From Agarophyton chilense (lineage: Eukaryota; Rhodophyta; Florideophyceae; Gracilariales; Gracilariaceae): 64,000 bases of DNA. Of this stretch, positions 30,118 to 44,054 are shown one piece after another. Every line of letters starts with the position of its first letter. Positions within the stretch are counted from its first letter, which is position 1. The notes under the pieces are model-generated. The model was given only the letters and a program-made list of their open reading frames with translations. It was not told where the DNA came from and searched no databases. A program made the position numbers and the translations under genes. The stretch lies in contig JARGXX010000002.1 of NCBI GenBank assembly GCA_030374765.1, forward strand, positions 496,001-560,000, written 5' to 3'.

Positions 30118-30720
30118 TTAGTCTATCTCCCGATGTTGGGCCTTTTTATTCTGTGCGCGTTCCAAATGATGGCTGAGAGCGCTCTGTACCGTGACGTATC
30201 TTTTTTCCTCTCGTTTGGACCCGCACGGCAGCATTGTAGCTGAGGTCGAATGCTTTGGTGTTACAGTCCAATTTCCGACGTTTTTTTCGAAGTCTCGGTA
30301 TTCAGGTTGCCCAATTGTATGTAAGCGAATAATATATCTCTGCGAAGCATGGGCGCTAAGGCCTACTGTTTTGGAGGTCCCTCCTTTACTCGATAACGAA
30401 ACGATTCCGCTTATAGTGTGTGAGTTGTCCGTGGCCACGTTGTCCTTAGCGACGTTGTTGGGGTCTGCATTCCAATCCTCATCCTCCTCCTCAGATGGAC
30501 AGGCGGGGGGACCGGCAGGTGCTCCCAACCACCGACGGTAGACACCAGGCAGCTGCGTTACAGAGGGGCCCTTCTGGACAGTTTTCGACAAGAGCCTCAA
30601 ACCAGAGAGTCCTCCTCTAGTAGGATCTGCCACGAAAGACGTTTTTTGTAACAACCTAAGTGGGCTAAACCATTGAGGTATGCTGCGAAATATTTTCAAC
30701 GGTTTTGGGTTGTGTTTCAA
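30118..30720 (-). other. antisense ORF beyond the possible chromovirus tail
   Basis: A 200-codon minus-strand open frame (first codon TTG, not ATG), hydrophilic with an acidic patch EEEDEDWNADPNN. I do not recognise it. Its position, antisense and 3' of a possible chromodomain, parallels the antisense ORFs of gypsy copy A and element C. Confidence 0.25.
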
Positions 30721-33299
30721 CAGATGGTACTTCTATTGGCGGTGGTTGGACGATAACAACACGGACGCGGGAGATGCGCTCTCGAGCATCGGCCTATGCT
30801 ATCATGATAGCATCGCCTTTGACAGAAATAACGCCATTGGATCCGTCCTCGATAAGCGAGAGCTAGTGGAATTTCTCCTTATCAGGATCCAGTATTCCTC
30901 GTGGAGGAAGACATAGTCACCCGATTTGATCAGTGACGCCGTACTTCTTAGGGAAAGTCAAAATCAGGCTTGTAGGCAGTTTGGAAATAAGCCATCGAAC
31001 TGCGAGCAGCTGAAATCAACTTGATCAGCCACGCTTACCTTTTTTGGCGCTAATTCTACACGGAAGAGAAGACCTCCAAAGTAGGTTGGGGTTTCAACGC
31101 GATGGCGGGCTGTGTGCGGGACAAGACCAATTTGAATGGAGTCCCATCTGATGTAATGTGTACCTGCTGTAGAGCAACGCCCAGTCAGGGGATACTTGAA
31201 GATGCAACTCATAGAATGAGGATTGAACCCTCCAAGGGTTATGATTATGATCCCCTCTAAAGTGTGCTGAGGTGGCACTGTTTTCTGGTTATATTTCGCC
31301 TATAAGGGAAAATTCGGATGGCCCATGGTTGGATTGGCCCCGTGATACACGTGGCTTAATTTTGGCACCGATTTTCGGATATTTGTAGAACGTTGGACTT
31401 TTGGGCCCTGACAGTTGGATCTCCACGTGTATGGCCCTGAGCAGGTGTGCACTACTGTAGAGTTTAGTTAGTGGGCCCTACTTAGGGAGATGAGATCTGA
31501 CAGTCCGAAGCTCAGAGTAAATGGTAACCAAGGTTGGTCTTCGATACCTTTAGAGGTTCTTCGTCGCCATCGTTTCGGCCTTACAACCCGGAACGGGCTC
31601 TGGTTAGCAACGCCTGCGTAGGGACACGACTTCACTTGGAGAATTCCCACGTTTGGGTTCCGTGCAACCACCCCCTTGGGACCGCTCAGACGACCTGCGT
31701 GCACGATACCCCGTGAGGGTTCTGCTTACTTGTTGCGTGCTTTATGTGTTTCCGTTCGAGGACAGGTTTTCGCCCCTGTATTGGGTTTCTTTTGTTGTTT
31801 CGCCCCTTTTCTGGTTCTTGGGTCCGGTGCCTGTTAGTGCCCGACCCTCGCCACGTTTTTCCTCTTCGCCGGAATTTCCCCCATTCTTTGGGATACCCAC
31901 ACCCATTCCCGATCCACGGTTTCTACCCCTCACCTCCGTCGGTACTGCCGGAATCCCCCGTGGGAGTTACACCCCACACTACGGGTGGAACGGGGGGCTC
32001 TGTCTCTGAGTCTGCCTCCGCCAGGGAGCAAGGCTTCGAACACCTTGGGAGCACTTCCCGTCGCCGGGTTTTGCTCCACACCTGCATATTGTACGCAAAC
32101 TTTAAAGCGGCATTAAACACATCGCAAGTTTTGGAGTGAGCGGCTACGTAACAACGGAGAAATGCGAGTGGAGTTTGGTTAAACCACCACACCTGTCTAT
32201 TAAACAGAGCATGAAAGGTCGTTGTTAAGATAATCTTTATGTCGAAAATTCGACACATGTATTCGAAGAATCGCGATGCAAATTGATTTGCATCATCGAA
32301 AAGATTAATAACCTACGTGCCGTAGACCAGTACCCAGAGGGTTACAGAAATTTGTGCAACCGTAAAAGCGAATATCTTTCCTCAAGATATATTCCGAACT
32401 AACGTCGAGAAAAGACTCCTAATAAAGAGAACAAATATTATTCCACGTCGGATGGTGAGTACCAGACCAAAATTGTCGAGTGCGACGAACTCGAGAAGAG
32501 TCCATAAAGGGAAAAACTTCAGCTTCGTTGAGTTCTTGCGAAGTTACACCAAATTCCTATTACATCCGGTGCAAGCCCGCATTGTTGCGTAGCAATCCCC
32601 ATCACTGGCTGTATAATAAAAGTTCTATCGATAATTAAAGTTTAACTTCCGTCCACCGACGTGTCCGCCAAAACTCGCCTAGTACGATAGATTCACTACC
32701 CTATACTGTATATTATGCAGATTCACTACTTGTGCGGATGCCTTTACCGTTTTGACGAGGTGTCCAATGTCATTTATCTCGAAAGGCAGTGGTGACCCAC
32801 TGTCTAAACGGGGGCTTATCTTTGTACTCATGGGGTCATCTAGCCGTTCTCTAAGTATATCCCCTAGGGGGTATCGGTACGGATCTACCCGGTGGGGGTT
32901 TCTCAGTTTCGTTAGCCACGAGAAATGTGTCCCATTCAGCATTCAATTCAGGTTCCTTAGGCCACGTATCGTGGTTCAAATCCTGGTCTTGCAGTGCTTG
33001 GTCACCTACGCCGAAGCAAGGTATTTCCTCGTGATCGGCTTCCAGCGCTTTTCGATTCGTGAGTGAAATTGATAGCGTGTCCGCTTGCATATTGTACGTG
33101 CACTTCTTGTAGATCACCTCGAAGTCACAATCCGCTAGGCGGAGTCTCCAACAAATTAAGTGGCCTTAAGATTCCGAATTGGTTAAATTCCTGGTAAAGA
33201 GAACTGATTTGTGTAAAAAGTTAAGAAAACACCCTTGAAATAGAGACGCAGAGTAGAGAGGGTGCACACAACAGCGAGACACTCTTCTTCCGGTATGGA
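30721..33299. other. no supported gene
   Basis: 31,500-32,150 is GC-rich and pyrimidine-rich (Pro/Phe/Ser-rich ORFs) and resembles an LTR or promoter leader, but no matching repeat was found. The rest is featureless to me. It may include the decayed 3' part of the minus-strand gypsy element that begins at 33300. Confidence 0.35.
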
Positions 33300-36264
33300 T
33301 TAGTTCCTTTCGTAGAAATTCAGCGAACGTGACCAATACCCAATGGGTTTCCGTTCTCCTTCGGTATTTTTCTGAAAGAGAGAACAACCCACTTGATAGT
33401 CGCCGCCGTCTGTGTCCACTGCAACGGGTAATCCGGGCTTCGGTAACAATAGGTTCGGTGGTGATGTGACGGCCTCAATAAAGGAATTAGGAGATTCCGT
33501 CTGGGCCGCCGTCAAGGGTTTCAAAATAGGTGGTTGTATTTTCCGTAGAAGAGCTTAAAAGGGCTCGGCGTTGTTTGCACAGCTCGATAGAAATCGCCGG
33601 TAGACTTTGATCAATCATAGAAAGGAGCTTATTTACTTTTGAGTTAAAGGCTCAATCGCTATTTGAAGCTATTCTACTCGAGCTTTCTCGGTCATATCCT
33701 GTCACGGACGGATAATGTGACCCAGATACTTGATACTATCTGAGAAGAATTTGAATTTTCCTTTCTTGACTGTAGTCTCAGCTTCACGTATCGTGGTCAT
33801 AACATCCCTAACATAAGTGAGGTAGTCCTCCAGATTTTCTGAAAAAACAATGATATCCTCCAGATGGACTAGACATGTTCTCCACTTAAAGCGGATAAGT
33901 AGGATATCCAAAGCACGCTTAAAGAGAGCGGGAGCTTTGGTCAGACCAAAAGGCACCATTTTCAAACGGTAGAGTCCCGAATGACAGACAAGAATAGTCT
34001 TGTTTCGGTCCTCTCTCCTAACGGGAACTTTCTAGCATCACGAATTGGAGTCAAAAGCCAAAAATGCTAGCAGTTCCGAGTGAATCTATGTACTCATAGA
34101 TGCGTGGATTCGAATACACGCCCTTGACGGTTTCGTTGTTCACGCGACAGTAGTCGAGACAGAAACGCCAGGACCTGTCCAGTGTCGCAGCTAGTACAAC
34201 TGGAGATGCCCACGGTAGCTGAGCAGGTTGGATCACTGCAGCTTGGAGCAATTTGTCCGATTGGAACTGTTCGTCGTCACAAACCTTGGGGCCTGCCCTG
34301 TGAGGGTGTTGAGAAACAGTTCTCGCGTTCGGAAACAAGTCTATCCGGTGCTCCGTTGTAATAATCTCACCAAGAAAGCTATCTCGCATTGATGTAAATA
34401 ATCGTAACATGTCACGGAGAGTTAACGGTGCGATTGGAATACATGGCCGAGATGGAGTTCTTCGAGTTGTTTAACGGAGTCTATCTGACCCTATCTCTTT
34501 GGAAAGACGTCTTTCTCTGCTTAGAAAGGTTGTCGTTTCAGATTAATGGGATACAGAGTGACCTTGTCCTCCTCCTCTACAGAGTGAATGAGTTTGAGTA
34601 CATCATCCGCATCCAACTTAGTAGGGACAATGGCGGTGGGGTGAGATATACCGGACACAATAGTTTGGGTTTTCACTAGTAGTTTTGGTGTGGCGCCTAA
34701 TGGCAACAAGGACCGTGAACAGTTTGTTGGGCTCAATCTGAGCAACGCCAATCGCTACGGCAAGTTGATATTTACCGTACAACGATGGGAGGTGTTGAGT
34801 AACCCGTAATACATGTTAACAGGAGTTGAAACGCATTTAAACCTGGGACTCAGGTGTGATTCGTACTGAAGAAGCCACACGGAGCTTTGTTGATTTCCGA
34901 GAAGAGGTTATAGTCTCCCCTGCCGCAGGTAAGTTTACGAGCTTCTTTCAGGCACTTGTCACTGGATGAAGAACGATTGGAAGCGACGATCTGTCCTCCA
35001 GTTCCAAAAGCATTTAGCCGGGCTTTATCGCGTCAACGAATTTATCAAAATGGTCACATCCAATCATTACGACGGCAGCCAATTATTGGCATACGATGAC
35101 ATCAATCTTCACCATGAAGGAGCTCAACGACAATGTCGATAACTCAAAGTGTTGACAACGGGTTGTTAATCGCCTCTGCAACGTCTGTTATTACGCAATT
35201 GCAAATCAGAGACCGCAAGGGCGGATGCAAAAGTGACTCCACGATGAATTTCCGGCCAAAACCTGTATCCAAACAAGTGAGAAGTCGCAACATAAATTGG
35301 ATAGAAAAAACAAGATCATCATACACCTTGTAATTGCGTTTGGCCACTAACATGAATATATCCGGGATTTGGTTATTTGTACTCCGTTTCCGCGGTTGAC
35401 GCAAAACAAAGAAGTGTTCAGAATCCACGTTTGAGAATAACTGCTCCCTTGTAAAAATTGACCGGGGAACGTGCCGGGACGCCCCGGGCGTTGACAGCTT
35501 CACTGTCGGGAAAACCTCTCACAAAGGGGAGACTACTGTATTTAGTTTTTTGGTTTGTGCCGCTTGAGGCGTGGCCTCAGAATCCTTACATACAAGCATA
35601 GGGGTGCCAACGGCATTGTCTAATTGAGTAGGACGGGGGGGTTGAGTTTTGGATGAACTGCGTAAAGCAGAGTATTCCGCTATTCGTATGCATCTTATTC
35701 CGTGAAAAGAACAATTTCGCACGGAGAGACGAAGCAATGGAGACGATCGGTTTCTTCAGACGTGCCGATTCATTATAATTACCAATCGTTTAAGCGAATT
35801 ATCTCAATGTTAGAATGCAATCTGGGGAGGGATGACCTTGTTCATAACATTTGTTGTGTATGAATCCAGGACTGAGGGTCAACAAACCGGAGGGAACATC
35901 TTTGAACTTCACTGCAGGGAGGATAATTGTCCATCCAGGACAAATAATTGAAGTATTCGAGTTAACATAGGTAAAAAGGAGGTCCTTGGACGTGTAGTGG
36001 AGGTGCTTAAAGCAAAGGTTGTCCCTGAGTCGTTTCCTAAGAGATATTCGTAGTTGTCGGGAGTTCTTTTGTCGCAACAGACTGGATAAAGCTGCGAGCA
36101 AATTGAAAGTTATCGAAATCTCTCTGGAAGTGCCCACTCGCGACCAGAAATAAAGATGGCGAATTGATTTGCATCATCAACGCCTTCGCGGAACGATTCT
36201 TTTGACCAGGGATACGAGCTCGGAGGGCTTCGGCTTTTGCATGCGCAATTTGAACTAACGTCAA
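33300..36264 (-). pseudogene. decayed Ty3/gypsy element D: gag, protease, RT, RNase H
   Basis: Minus-strand fragments lie in the correct gypsy order. A gag-like part (36264-35799) ends in a damaged zinc knuckle (CYEQGHPSPDC). A protease fragment (35503-35144) has LDTGFGRKFIV in place of a DTGA site. RT pieces follow at 34410-34051 (FCLDYCRVNNETVKG) and 33965-33702 (VPFGLTKAPALFKRALDILL), with YxDD replaced by HLED. An RNase H piece (33524-33300) has AVDTDGGDYQVGCSLFQ and PIGYWSRSLN. Pieces are separated by stops and frame changes, so the element is dead. No integrase or LTRs were recognised. It is clearly more decayed than copies A and B. Confidence 0.8.
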
Positions 36265-38552
36265 GTACGTGTTTCCCTTTCAATCTTCTAGATATGGGGC
36301 CACCAGAGTATGGATTGCGGGATCCGTTATATCGATGTACATGTGATGCGCTCTCCTAAATAAATATCACTACCATGACGGTGGAAATTCTTATTCAGAC
36401 GTATCGAGAACTCGGTTTCTATTTCTCTAGACGTCTGGTGGGTGTCAGGAAAAGCTAGAATAGCTGACTGAATCTCTTGATTTGTGGCATAAGACATGAA
36501 GAGGTTTTACAAAGCTTCGAACCAGCAAGTGACTCCTCATTCGGATGCTTGGGATGAATATGTTACAGAGTTGTACAGTTACTAAGCTAGGACACGTAGA
36601 AGATACAGTAGCGTTATATAAACCTGGCTCTCATCCATACCAAGTATGATGGCTTCAGCACCAAAGCGTGCAAGAAAATTCAACATCAAGATGGGGTCGT
36701 CTCCAGAAAAAGAACGGTTGCGGAGGGAAAGCTGAATAGGTTTTATGCAGTCGTTTACCATACCCATCCCTCAGGGTGTACTACCCAAGAAAAAGTGCTT
36801 TAGCCTATAGTCTCGGTATAATACCAGTTTTTGGGCCAGGCAAGGTGGTTCATTTCAATTCCTTCAAACCATTGCTTGTTGCTTGTTGTTCACTTTGTAC
36901 GGTTCCGAACTACGCCTTGTGTAGCAGACACCTGTTTAGAACGAGAAAAGTAACTTCGATGACCGTCGTCAGATTTGAACGGTTATATACTCGAAACCAT
37001 TCGAAGGGGGAGAGTTTTTTGAAGACCGAGAGGAACGCCAGGAATCGAAATCGTAATTCTCTTTATTTTTAGGATCTCTTTCGGCGGCCCTCTTCCTTCT
37101 TTTTGTTCTTCACGGCTTACGATGCGAGACAGCCGTCGTTAAGTATTAGAATAATTCCACCGGTACCAGGATAAAAAAATTCTTCTAAAAAGAGCTTTCA
37201 AACCACAAAACGGGAAATAAACCTCAAAGATAACTGAAACAGGAATTTGAAGACTAGTTCGTAGACCAAAAAACAGAAAGATGGACTTTTCTTCTTCCAA
37301 ATCCGAAGAGAATATTGTGATACAAGTCCAGGAGACCAAGCGACACGAAAACGTTCGGTACCCTTCCCTCCGGGGGCGAGTGGTAGAGGTGGGGATAGCA
37401 CCGTGTTGTGTATACTACTGCATCGCTGTTAGCGATGCAAATGACATTGATCTGCACTGTCAGAATCGTTCTGAGGCGAAAGCATCGAAATCAGCTGATA
37501 TACAGCACTGTCGTGTTGACTTCACAAAATCTCCGATGGATCTTATTTCTATGAACGATTTCTGGAAATATGCGTCATGTTGACGTCCACAAAAGAGTCA
37601 CTATGGCGCGTAAACTGGTCAGTGGAAGCCGGCACGGTGCAAGTACGGTTTCTTTGAAATTTGGGACATCTTGTAATAAAGACAACATCTTCCACGCTGT
37701 CGGCAACCTCAGATGAGAAGACAGAAAGTTCGCTCCAGAGGTGTACCATATCTTGTGCCACTTGCTATCCTTCCTGTCTTTTTCTCTGAATCATCTCTAA
37801 ATAGGACTTCGAAAAAGTCCACGAGAGTGGGCTACCATAGAGTTCCCCAGAGTAGTGAGACTTAGATTTGATGAACACAGAGGCTTAGCACTGACGTTTC
37901 CATTTCATTTCGCCGTTCATATGAGCGTGAGGTAGAAAATACTTTTTGAACAAATCCTTCGTCAATTATGTCTTTACCGGAAAACAGAATACGGAAAAGG
38001 CCCAATTCGTGATACTGCCCTCAGCCAACAAGCTCGAGAGGTTGAAAGAAATAGTACGTGAGGCGAAGGACGCGAGAGCCATCCTCTAACTTCTGCGATC
38101 GACAACACCCATCGAGCCAGATTCATTTTTTGCCAAAGCATGTCAAAGAAATCGTTGCAATCGAAAAGGAGTCGGAAACAATCGTGGGGCTCGGAATGGT
38201 CCTAACCTCAGACTTTGGACAACCGGGATAACCTTTTATTTATCGATCGAAAAAAACTTCAAATATGTTAGGAGCCCATCCCTAGCGAGAAACGGATCAA
38301 ACCAGTACCATACACCCAGGTATTTTGCGAGAAGATGCTTGATGTTATTTGAAGTATCTACAAGTCTAAACCTCTCATTCACTGTCTCATTTTTGTAACG
38401 CTACCGGCGCAAAACATGCTGAGCTTTTCAGCTTTCCAGGTATCGTTTCAGTGGCTGGAAACCGTTTGAAGTTTTCCAGTGCCGTATTTTCTATTTTTTT
38501 CCGTTGGGAATATAGAATGGTGCTGAAGTGAAAGCGAACGTCAGCTTCATTG
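36265..38552. other. no supported gene
   Basis: Short ORFs on both strands without motifs. The upstream gag and 5' LTR of element D may lie here in unrecognisable form. Confidence 0.35.
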
Positions 38553-41164
38553 GATGTGCTCGGAAATTACAAGTACCAACTCCGTAAAGGCGGGAATGGG
38601 AGTGGCTGCGACGGTGGTGGTAGAGAAGGGACGCCGAGAATCGGGCTGAGAATTGTTAGAGACGAAAAGGATCTCTGCGAGAGCAGCTATTCGGAGAAAA
38701 CGGTAAGGGAGGACATTCTCGCGAAGCCGAGTAACGAAAATGCGGGAAAAACGGGAAGAAGACGAAATGTGCAGGTTTAGATGGGGCATGCAGCACATGG
38801 CGGAAAAGATAAAGATGGTTGAGTGCTAACTGTGCTGAAAGGACGTGGAAGTGGGCGTGGAAGGAATTTTAGAACTCTTATAACACGCAGGGATGATTGA
38901 TCTGAGGTGAGATGACCTACTAATACGATTGGGAAAGGGAGTAGGGCCACTGCGCAACATGAATATGTGAATATTAGAATACAGGCAGTGGCTGAGAACA
39001 TTGAAGAGAAAAATAGCAGAAGGGGTACAAGAGAGAGAAGGACAATCGAGAACCGGGGTGAACGAGTCGGCACGGAGCCAGGTTTGGCAAGTATTACGGA
39101 GATGCAAATCGAGGCGAAAGAATGACGCATCTCAGCGTACTATAGAAATGGAAAGAAAAGTAACAGATGATATTGACATGGATAGTGGAGCTGCAATAGG
39201 GCACCCAGCTGACGGCGAAATGGTTTCAGGTCGTAAAGGGGCTGAACATGATGAAACAACCTCCTTCTTAGGGGAGAGAGATGGGATGGATACCAATGGG
39301 GAGAGAAATTATTAACGAGAAGACACCGCCGTAGAAGCAAATATAAGAGGAAAAAATTCAGAGAGACGAAAAATACTGCGACGAACTGAAGCACTTCGAT
39401 CACGAAGACAGCAATGCCAAAGCGTAGAATTAAATGAAAGAGAAAATCGTGTTGTGGGAAAGCGTTTGGCACGGGTTTATGGTGGAGAACAGGGAGCTGG
39501 CGGTAGAAATAGATCGCGGACCCCAGATGGCAATCGTGTGAGAATATCGAAGATAATTCCAGGAACGGCGGCGAGAAATGCTCTGGGTGAGCAAGAGCGA
39601 GTTGAAGCTCCACGCGAAACATGTGTTGCAGAGAATGAAGAGGCTTGCGCAGAGGATCTAAAGGGAGATGTGAGTATGTTTCCGCGTTTTGCTTTGGATG
39701 ACGAGGTGAATGTTTTGAAAGGAAGTTTCAGTAAGGAAAAGGATGAATGTCATATTGTAATGGAAAGTCTGCAGTTCACACAGAAGGAAGCAGGCGCTTG
39801 AGGGGAGAAGTTAGTGAACAGAATGTTTTGATAGATAGCTTGGGGGAAGCGTTAAACACTCTTAAACAGGTATGGAAAGGGAGGAGATCGGGGGGTATGG
39901 TGAGGTGACGAAAGTATGACAGTGGAGTACAGGAGAGGTTCTATGGATTTGAATGGTATGCGTACGAAAAGATTCCACACTATGTAAAGCTGGAGACATC
40001 GGGGCTAAGGTTTAAAATGAAACTTGTTGCAAGGAAGTGGATTAGAAGATGTGAGATGATTGGGAAGCAAAAAGACAGGAGTTTGTTTATGGTTGAGCAA
40101 AACGAGATGGTACCAAATTGTCTGTTTCAGGTGGCAACAAATATGAAAGCGTACGCGCCGTCTTTTCAGAGAGGAATCAATCCATTGCTGAAGTATGTTG
40201 TGGGCACGGAGGTTGAAGAGAAAAGGTGGGAGTTCCTAAAGGGTGCGGGGAGAAAGGAAGAGTGCGTTGAGGAGGTGAGTGCGGCCATTTGTTTGAGACA
40301 GCCGATGAGACAGTCGCCGAGTGATTTGCTAGTGGTACGAAAGCGAGCGCACGTGACCACCCGCTTGGGGTGCTCAGTTATGACTAGATTGCTAGGCGTG
40401 CAAAGATGCAGGGGTGCAAGGAGCTAGAAATTTAATTGAAGAAGCAGATAGAAGAGGCGCGAGAGAAAAATTGGATGGTGAATGAAGATTAAAAAAGGAC
40501 GCTATAGGCATAGTGCATGCAGCAGATCTAATATCTGATGTATTCGCGGTCGAGGGATCTTCTGAGATTCAAAAGATTTGACAAGAAGGATTTATACTTT
40601 AGGAATGAAGTAGCGGTGGGAGTTCCAGAGGTTTTTATGTAGTACGATGCTAGGATGTAAAAGAATAGGGACATTAAGTGAGTGGATAGGACGTTTATGA
40701 ATCTTGCAAAACTTGAGGGGGGTATTTCCTGTGTGCTGACTGCGAAGAATAGGGAGGTTGGTTGCGAGGGGCAGAGACAATTATTGTTTTCCGTGTTATA
40801 CGGTATGTGTTTACCGTTCGAAGTAGTAGAGAGTTTGGAGATGGTATCGGGCGTAGTGAGGAAGAGGAATGGTGTGGAGTTTCAACATTATGGGTATCTT
40901 GCCGGGAATGAGAGGAGGGTGGCAGGAATTTCGGAGAGGTTTACGACGGTAGGAATTTTGGATGTCTTCACCTAGGAAGATCTACCTTGCGGCGAAGAGA
41001 ATTTCTTTGTAGACAATTGGACGAAAAGTCTCGGTGCTGTGCTCAAGTGCCACGCTGGAGCCTGTAGACCGGAGGATTCGCATTTTACTCGGTCGCAGAG
41101 AGTTATTTGGAGCCAAGTGAAGAAGTCAATGGAAGAGGATAGGGAAGAATTGAGAACCGTGAGT
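38553..41164 (+). pseudogene. left gene of an ambisense element, unknown protein, decayed
   Basis: Protein-like sequence runs through three frames in turn. Block 1 (about 39001-39801, one TAA at 39313) is rich in Glu, Arg and Lys with coiled-coil character. Block 2 (39798-40427, one TGA at 39906) includes SEQNVLIDSLGEALNTLKQ, MKLVARKWIRRCEMIGKQK and NPLLKYVVGTEVEEKRWEFL. Block 3 (40682-41164, one TAG at 40973) includes MNLAKLEGGISCVLTAKNRE and a charged helical end. Sequence before 39001 (from ATG 38553) is more damaged. I recognise no polymerase, Rep, helicase or transposase motif. It ends 56 bases from the stop of the gene on the other strand, tail to tail. Ordinary amino-acid balance and long open runs separated by single stops argue for a real ancestral gene of 800 or so codons. 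Confidence 0.55.
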
Positions 41165-41219
41165 GCAATAAGAAAAATATTAGAAAAAGCGAACTAGGGG
41201 GACGATTTAATGAATGGTT

Positions 41220-43359
41220 TCACACCTGGGGCTTGATAGAAACTGTTGAAGCAGGATCGGTGGAGGCGCCGATCGAGACGTCGTGGTAAAGGGGGAGCGG
41301 GTTAGTTCTCCCAAAGGACATGGAAGAAGCCAAGGATGGAGAAAGAAGGGATGAAATCGACCCAAGGGGAGGTTTTTTTAGTGTTAGAGGCTTAAGAGGT
41401 GGGTACAGGGTGCACCGTGAGATGGGTTTCGTCGTCCGTGGCCCAGAGAAGGGAAATGCAGCCGAGATCATGGTCGATGTTGTTTTTGGGGGGGATAAAC
41501 ACCAAAAGCTGAACAAAGGCGAGTTTGGTGGATGTGTTGGGGCTGTTTATTGAGAAGAGTCGAATTAGTGAGTTGAGTTTGTACATTCAGATGGTGAGGG
41601 AAGAGGTGGAGAAAGTTTTGCCGGAATCGAGGATAAGGGAAATCTTTGGAGACTTGGAGGTAACGAAGGAGGGAGTGGCGAAGATGGGTTGAACTACTGG
41701 GATGGCGGGTTCCTTGAATGCGATTTCGTTTGGTGCGGGGCGGTAATAGTGGAGTGTGAGGATGTATCCCCGTACGATGGCAGTGGACTTGGCGACGGTG
41801 AAATGGAAGAGACAGATGTCGAGGTGGTTCTCGTGGAGGGAAAAAGTTGAGAGGGAGAGTGTGATGAAGGATGGGATTGGAGTGATTTTTTTCTATGAGA
41901 GTCTGGAAAGGGTGCCTACAGAGAAGTGGTCATTGATGGCGGATGGATTCGAGAGGTGGTTGAGACAGAGGAGTTTGGGCGCGATGATGATAGGTTTGAA
42001 TAGTATGGTTCTGCCGTCATGGACAAAGCAGGGCTGACGGGGTGTGAGAGAAGTTTTAAAGGACTAGTAGGAGAGAGAACGGTGAGAGGGAACGGTGTTA
42101 CAGTTTTGTAGTGCGTGCGACTGGGCGATGGCGCGAATGGTTTTAGTGTGGGCGGGGGATCGCCGCTTGGAGATATGGCTGTCATGGGCTTTGAGGAGGG
42201 TGTAGGCGTGTTCGGTGATGCCAGTATCGTTGTAGTAAAACTCTCCGTATCTTTAAACGTTTCTGACAATGTAGTCGAGGAGGTGAAAGGGTGCTGAGGT
42301 TGAAGACATGTTGACGGCCGTTGTAAGTGCCGAGGGTGGTAACTGCGGCATGTTTGAAAGAGCGAATGGGGTCCTCGAGTGTTGCAAGTTTATCTTCTGT
42401 TCATTCTGGGACGGTTTTGTAGCGCATGGCCGTGAAAAGGAGGTTTGTGTACCTGGTGAAGACTGTAGTGATGAGGACCGTTTGTACTTTGTTGCAGCAT
42501 CTGTCGAAGAAGGCGCTAATGAAGCGGAACATCATGTCGAGAGTTTAGAAGTCTTTGGCTTCGAGCATGGCTTATATGATTTCTGGAGTGAAGATTCTGT
42601 TGAGATTAAGAGCAGTGTCGGAGGTGGAAAAGTTGATTCGGAGGCTTTGGGCGCGGGACTGAGCTTCTGTCGCCACGAAAATGAAGTTTAAGTGGTTGAG
42701 CTTGAAGATGAGGACAGAATTGAAAGAGCGGGAGGTGTTGGAGTGGCCGAAGGTGGTGAAGAGAGTCTCAAACTCGAGCCTTTCGATAGATGTGAGTTTG
42801 ATTAGCTGGGAGATTCCAAATTCAAAGATGTAGAGGGGTTGGAATGCGAAGAGGCTGTAGGGTTTAGCTCCGAGGAGATGGTGTGAAAGGGGTATGATTC
42901 GAGAATAGACCTTTATTGGACGAGGGATAATTCTTTGAGGGCTGTGAGTGCTTCCTCTTTCTTGGTGGGAGCAACTCCTGTTTTTTGGGAGAGAAGCACC
43001 TGTTGGAATTCATTGAGGCGAGAGAGAGTCAGCTTTCAGGTGTTGGGGGGTGTGTTGCGGGGTGCAGTAGGGAGCGTTATGACAGTGTTCGTGGAGGAGG
43101 CATCGAGTGAGGAGACAACGACGACACGGTATCTCTGGGCATGTTCCGTGGGAGATGGTGAAAATTTCCTTGGCCTCAACAATCTGTGCACAGTATCTGG
43201 CGATGACGGGGTTACATTCGTGGAGGACTTTGTGAGCGTCGCGCAAGGGAAAGCCGTGCAGGCATGAAGAGAGAAGGGCCTGGAGGATAGATTTGATGGC
43301 GGCTTGTGTGAGGGCCATTCTTATTTCGCGACGGATATCTTCCAACAAGCGGGAGATGG
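41220..43359 (-). pseudogene. right gene of the ambisense element, 3' part (after copia)
   Basis: Minus-strand continuation of the frame at 49998-51102, resumed on the other side of the copia insertion. Recognisable runs are RLLEDIRREIRMALTQAAIK (43.35 kb), KPYSLFAFQPLYIFEFGI and KLNHLNFIFVATEAQSRAQS (42.9-42.6 kb), DMMFRFISAFFDRCCNKV (42.5 kb), ENHLDICLFHFTVAKSTAIV (41.8 kb), and MYKLNSLIRLFSINSPNT and KLAFVQLLVFIPPKNNID (41.6-41.5 kb). The stop is at 41220. At least three frame changes and six or so stops interrupt it. Many short alternating hydrophobic segments suggest a beta-rich fold, but I can name no family. Confidence 0.55.
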
Positions 43360-43364
43360 CTTCT

Positions 43365-44054
43365 TGTTGGCTGTTGACCCTGTGCTGTCACTGAAAACCA
43401 AAAGTGCAGGGGAGCATGGGCTGTTTTAGAGGGTGCCTCTGGAAAAGTGCATATGCGTGTCAGTCGGATCTCAAGGTGAACTCGGGCTGTGATTGGCTAC
43501 TGCAAATGTGCACATGCAATGTGGTGTGTACAAGTGGTATGGCACTATTGGGTTTGTCTGTGGGACACGTGTGTACGTGGTCTACTTGTACTACTGTGCA
43601 CGCTGTTCAACATGTCCAGCTGGTGTACTATGAACACATCTCACAAGGTGTAACGAATGTACTTGGAGAAGAGACGTGACATGTGTATTACAGGAGACTT
43701 GGTGTACTGTGCTGGAACGTGAATGTGTATGGAGGCGGATTGCAAGTAGTTTATGCTGGCATATTGAATTTGTGCACACGTCATTGTAATTATGGGCTGT
43801 GCACTGTTGTATTGCCTTGTTGTGCGTTGCAATGAACATTGACTAGGGTTTATGTCATGCTTGAATATGATTGGTAGTATTGAGTGTCCCTGCTTTGTAG
43901 TCTAGGGTTTACTTTGGGTTGGAGTCTAGACAGCTGACGTTTTGAAGTAGTATATAAGTGAAAGTTTGAGCGCCTCCAAGTAAATCCAAGCCAGAGCTGG
44001 CGAACTTCCTTTTCATTCCCTCAACCTTTCCTTCAGCATTTTCCCTTTCCAACA
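43365..44054 (+). repeat. copia 5' LTR
   Basis: 690 bp, TGTTGG to CAACA. It contains a TATA box TATATAAG at 43951-43958, about 95 bases before the LTR end, which should start the genomic transcript. Partner of 49303-49992. Confidence 0.96.

Noticed and set aside
31500-32160. GC-rich leader-like block as an LTR
   Set aside because: No second copy in the window and no TG...CA borders with flanking duplication.
32975-33000. GGTTCAAATCC, like a tRNA T-loop
   Set aside because: The flanking five bases do not pair and no acceptor or anticodon arm can be drawn. No tRNA gene was found in the window.
38777-39622. Minus-strand Leu/Phe/Ser-rich ORFs opposite the left ambisense gene
   Set aside because: Composition is what the complement of a purine-rich coding strand gives; the plus-strand reading is more protein-like.
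41320-43267. Plus-strand Gly/Val/Glu-rich ORFs opposite the right ambisense gene
   Set aside because: Likewise complement artefacts; the minus-strand reading stays coherent across stops and across the copia insertion.
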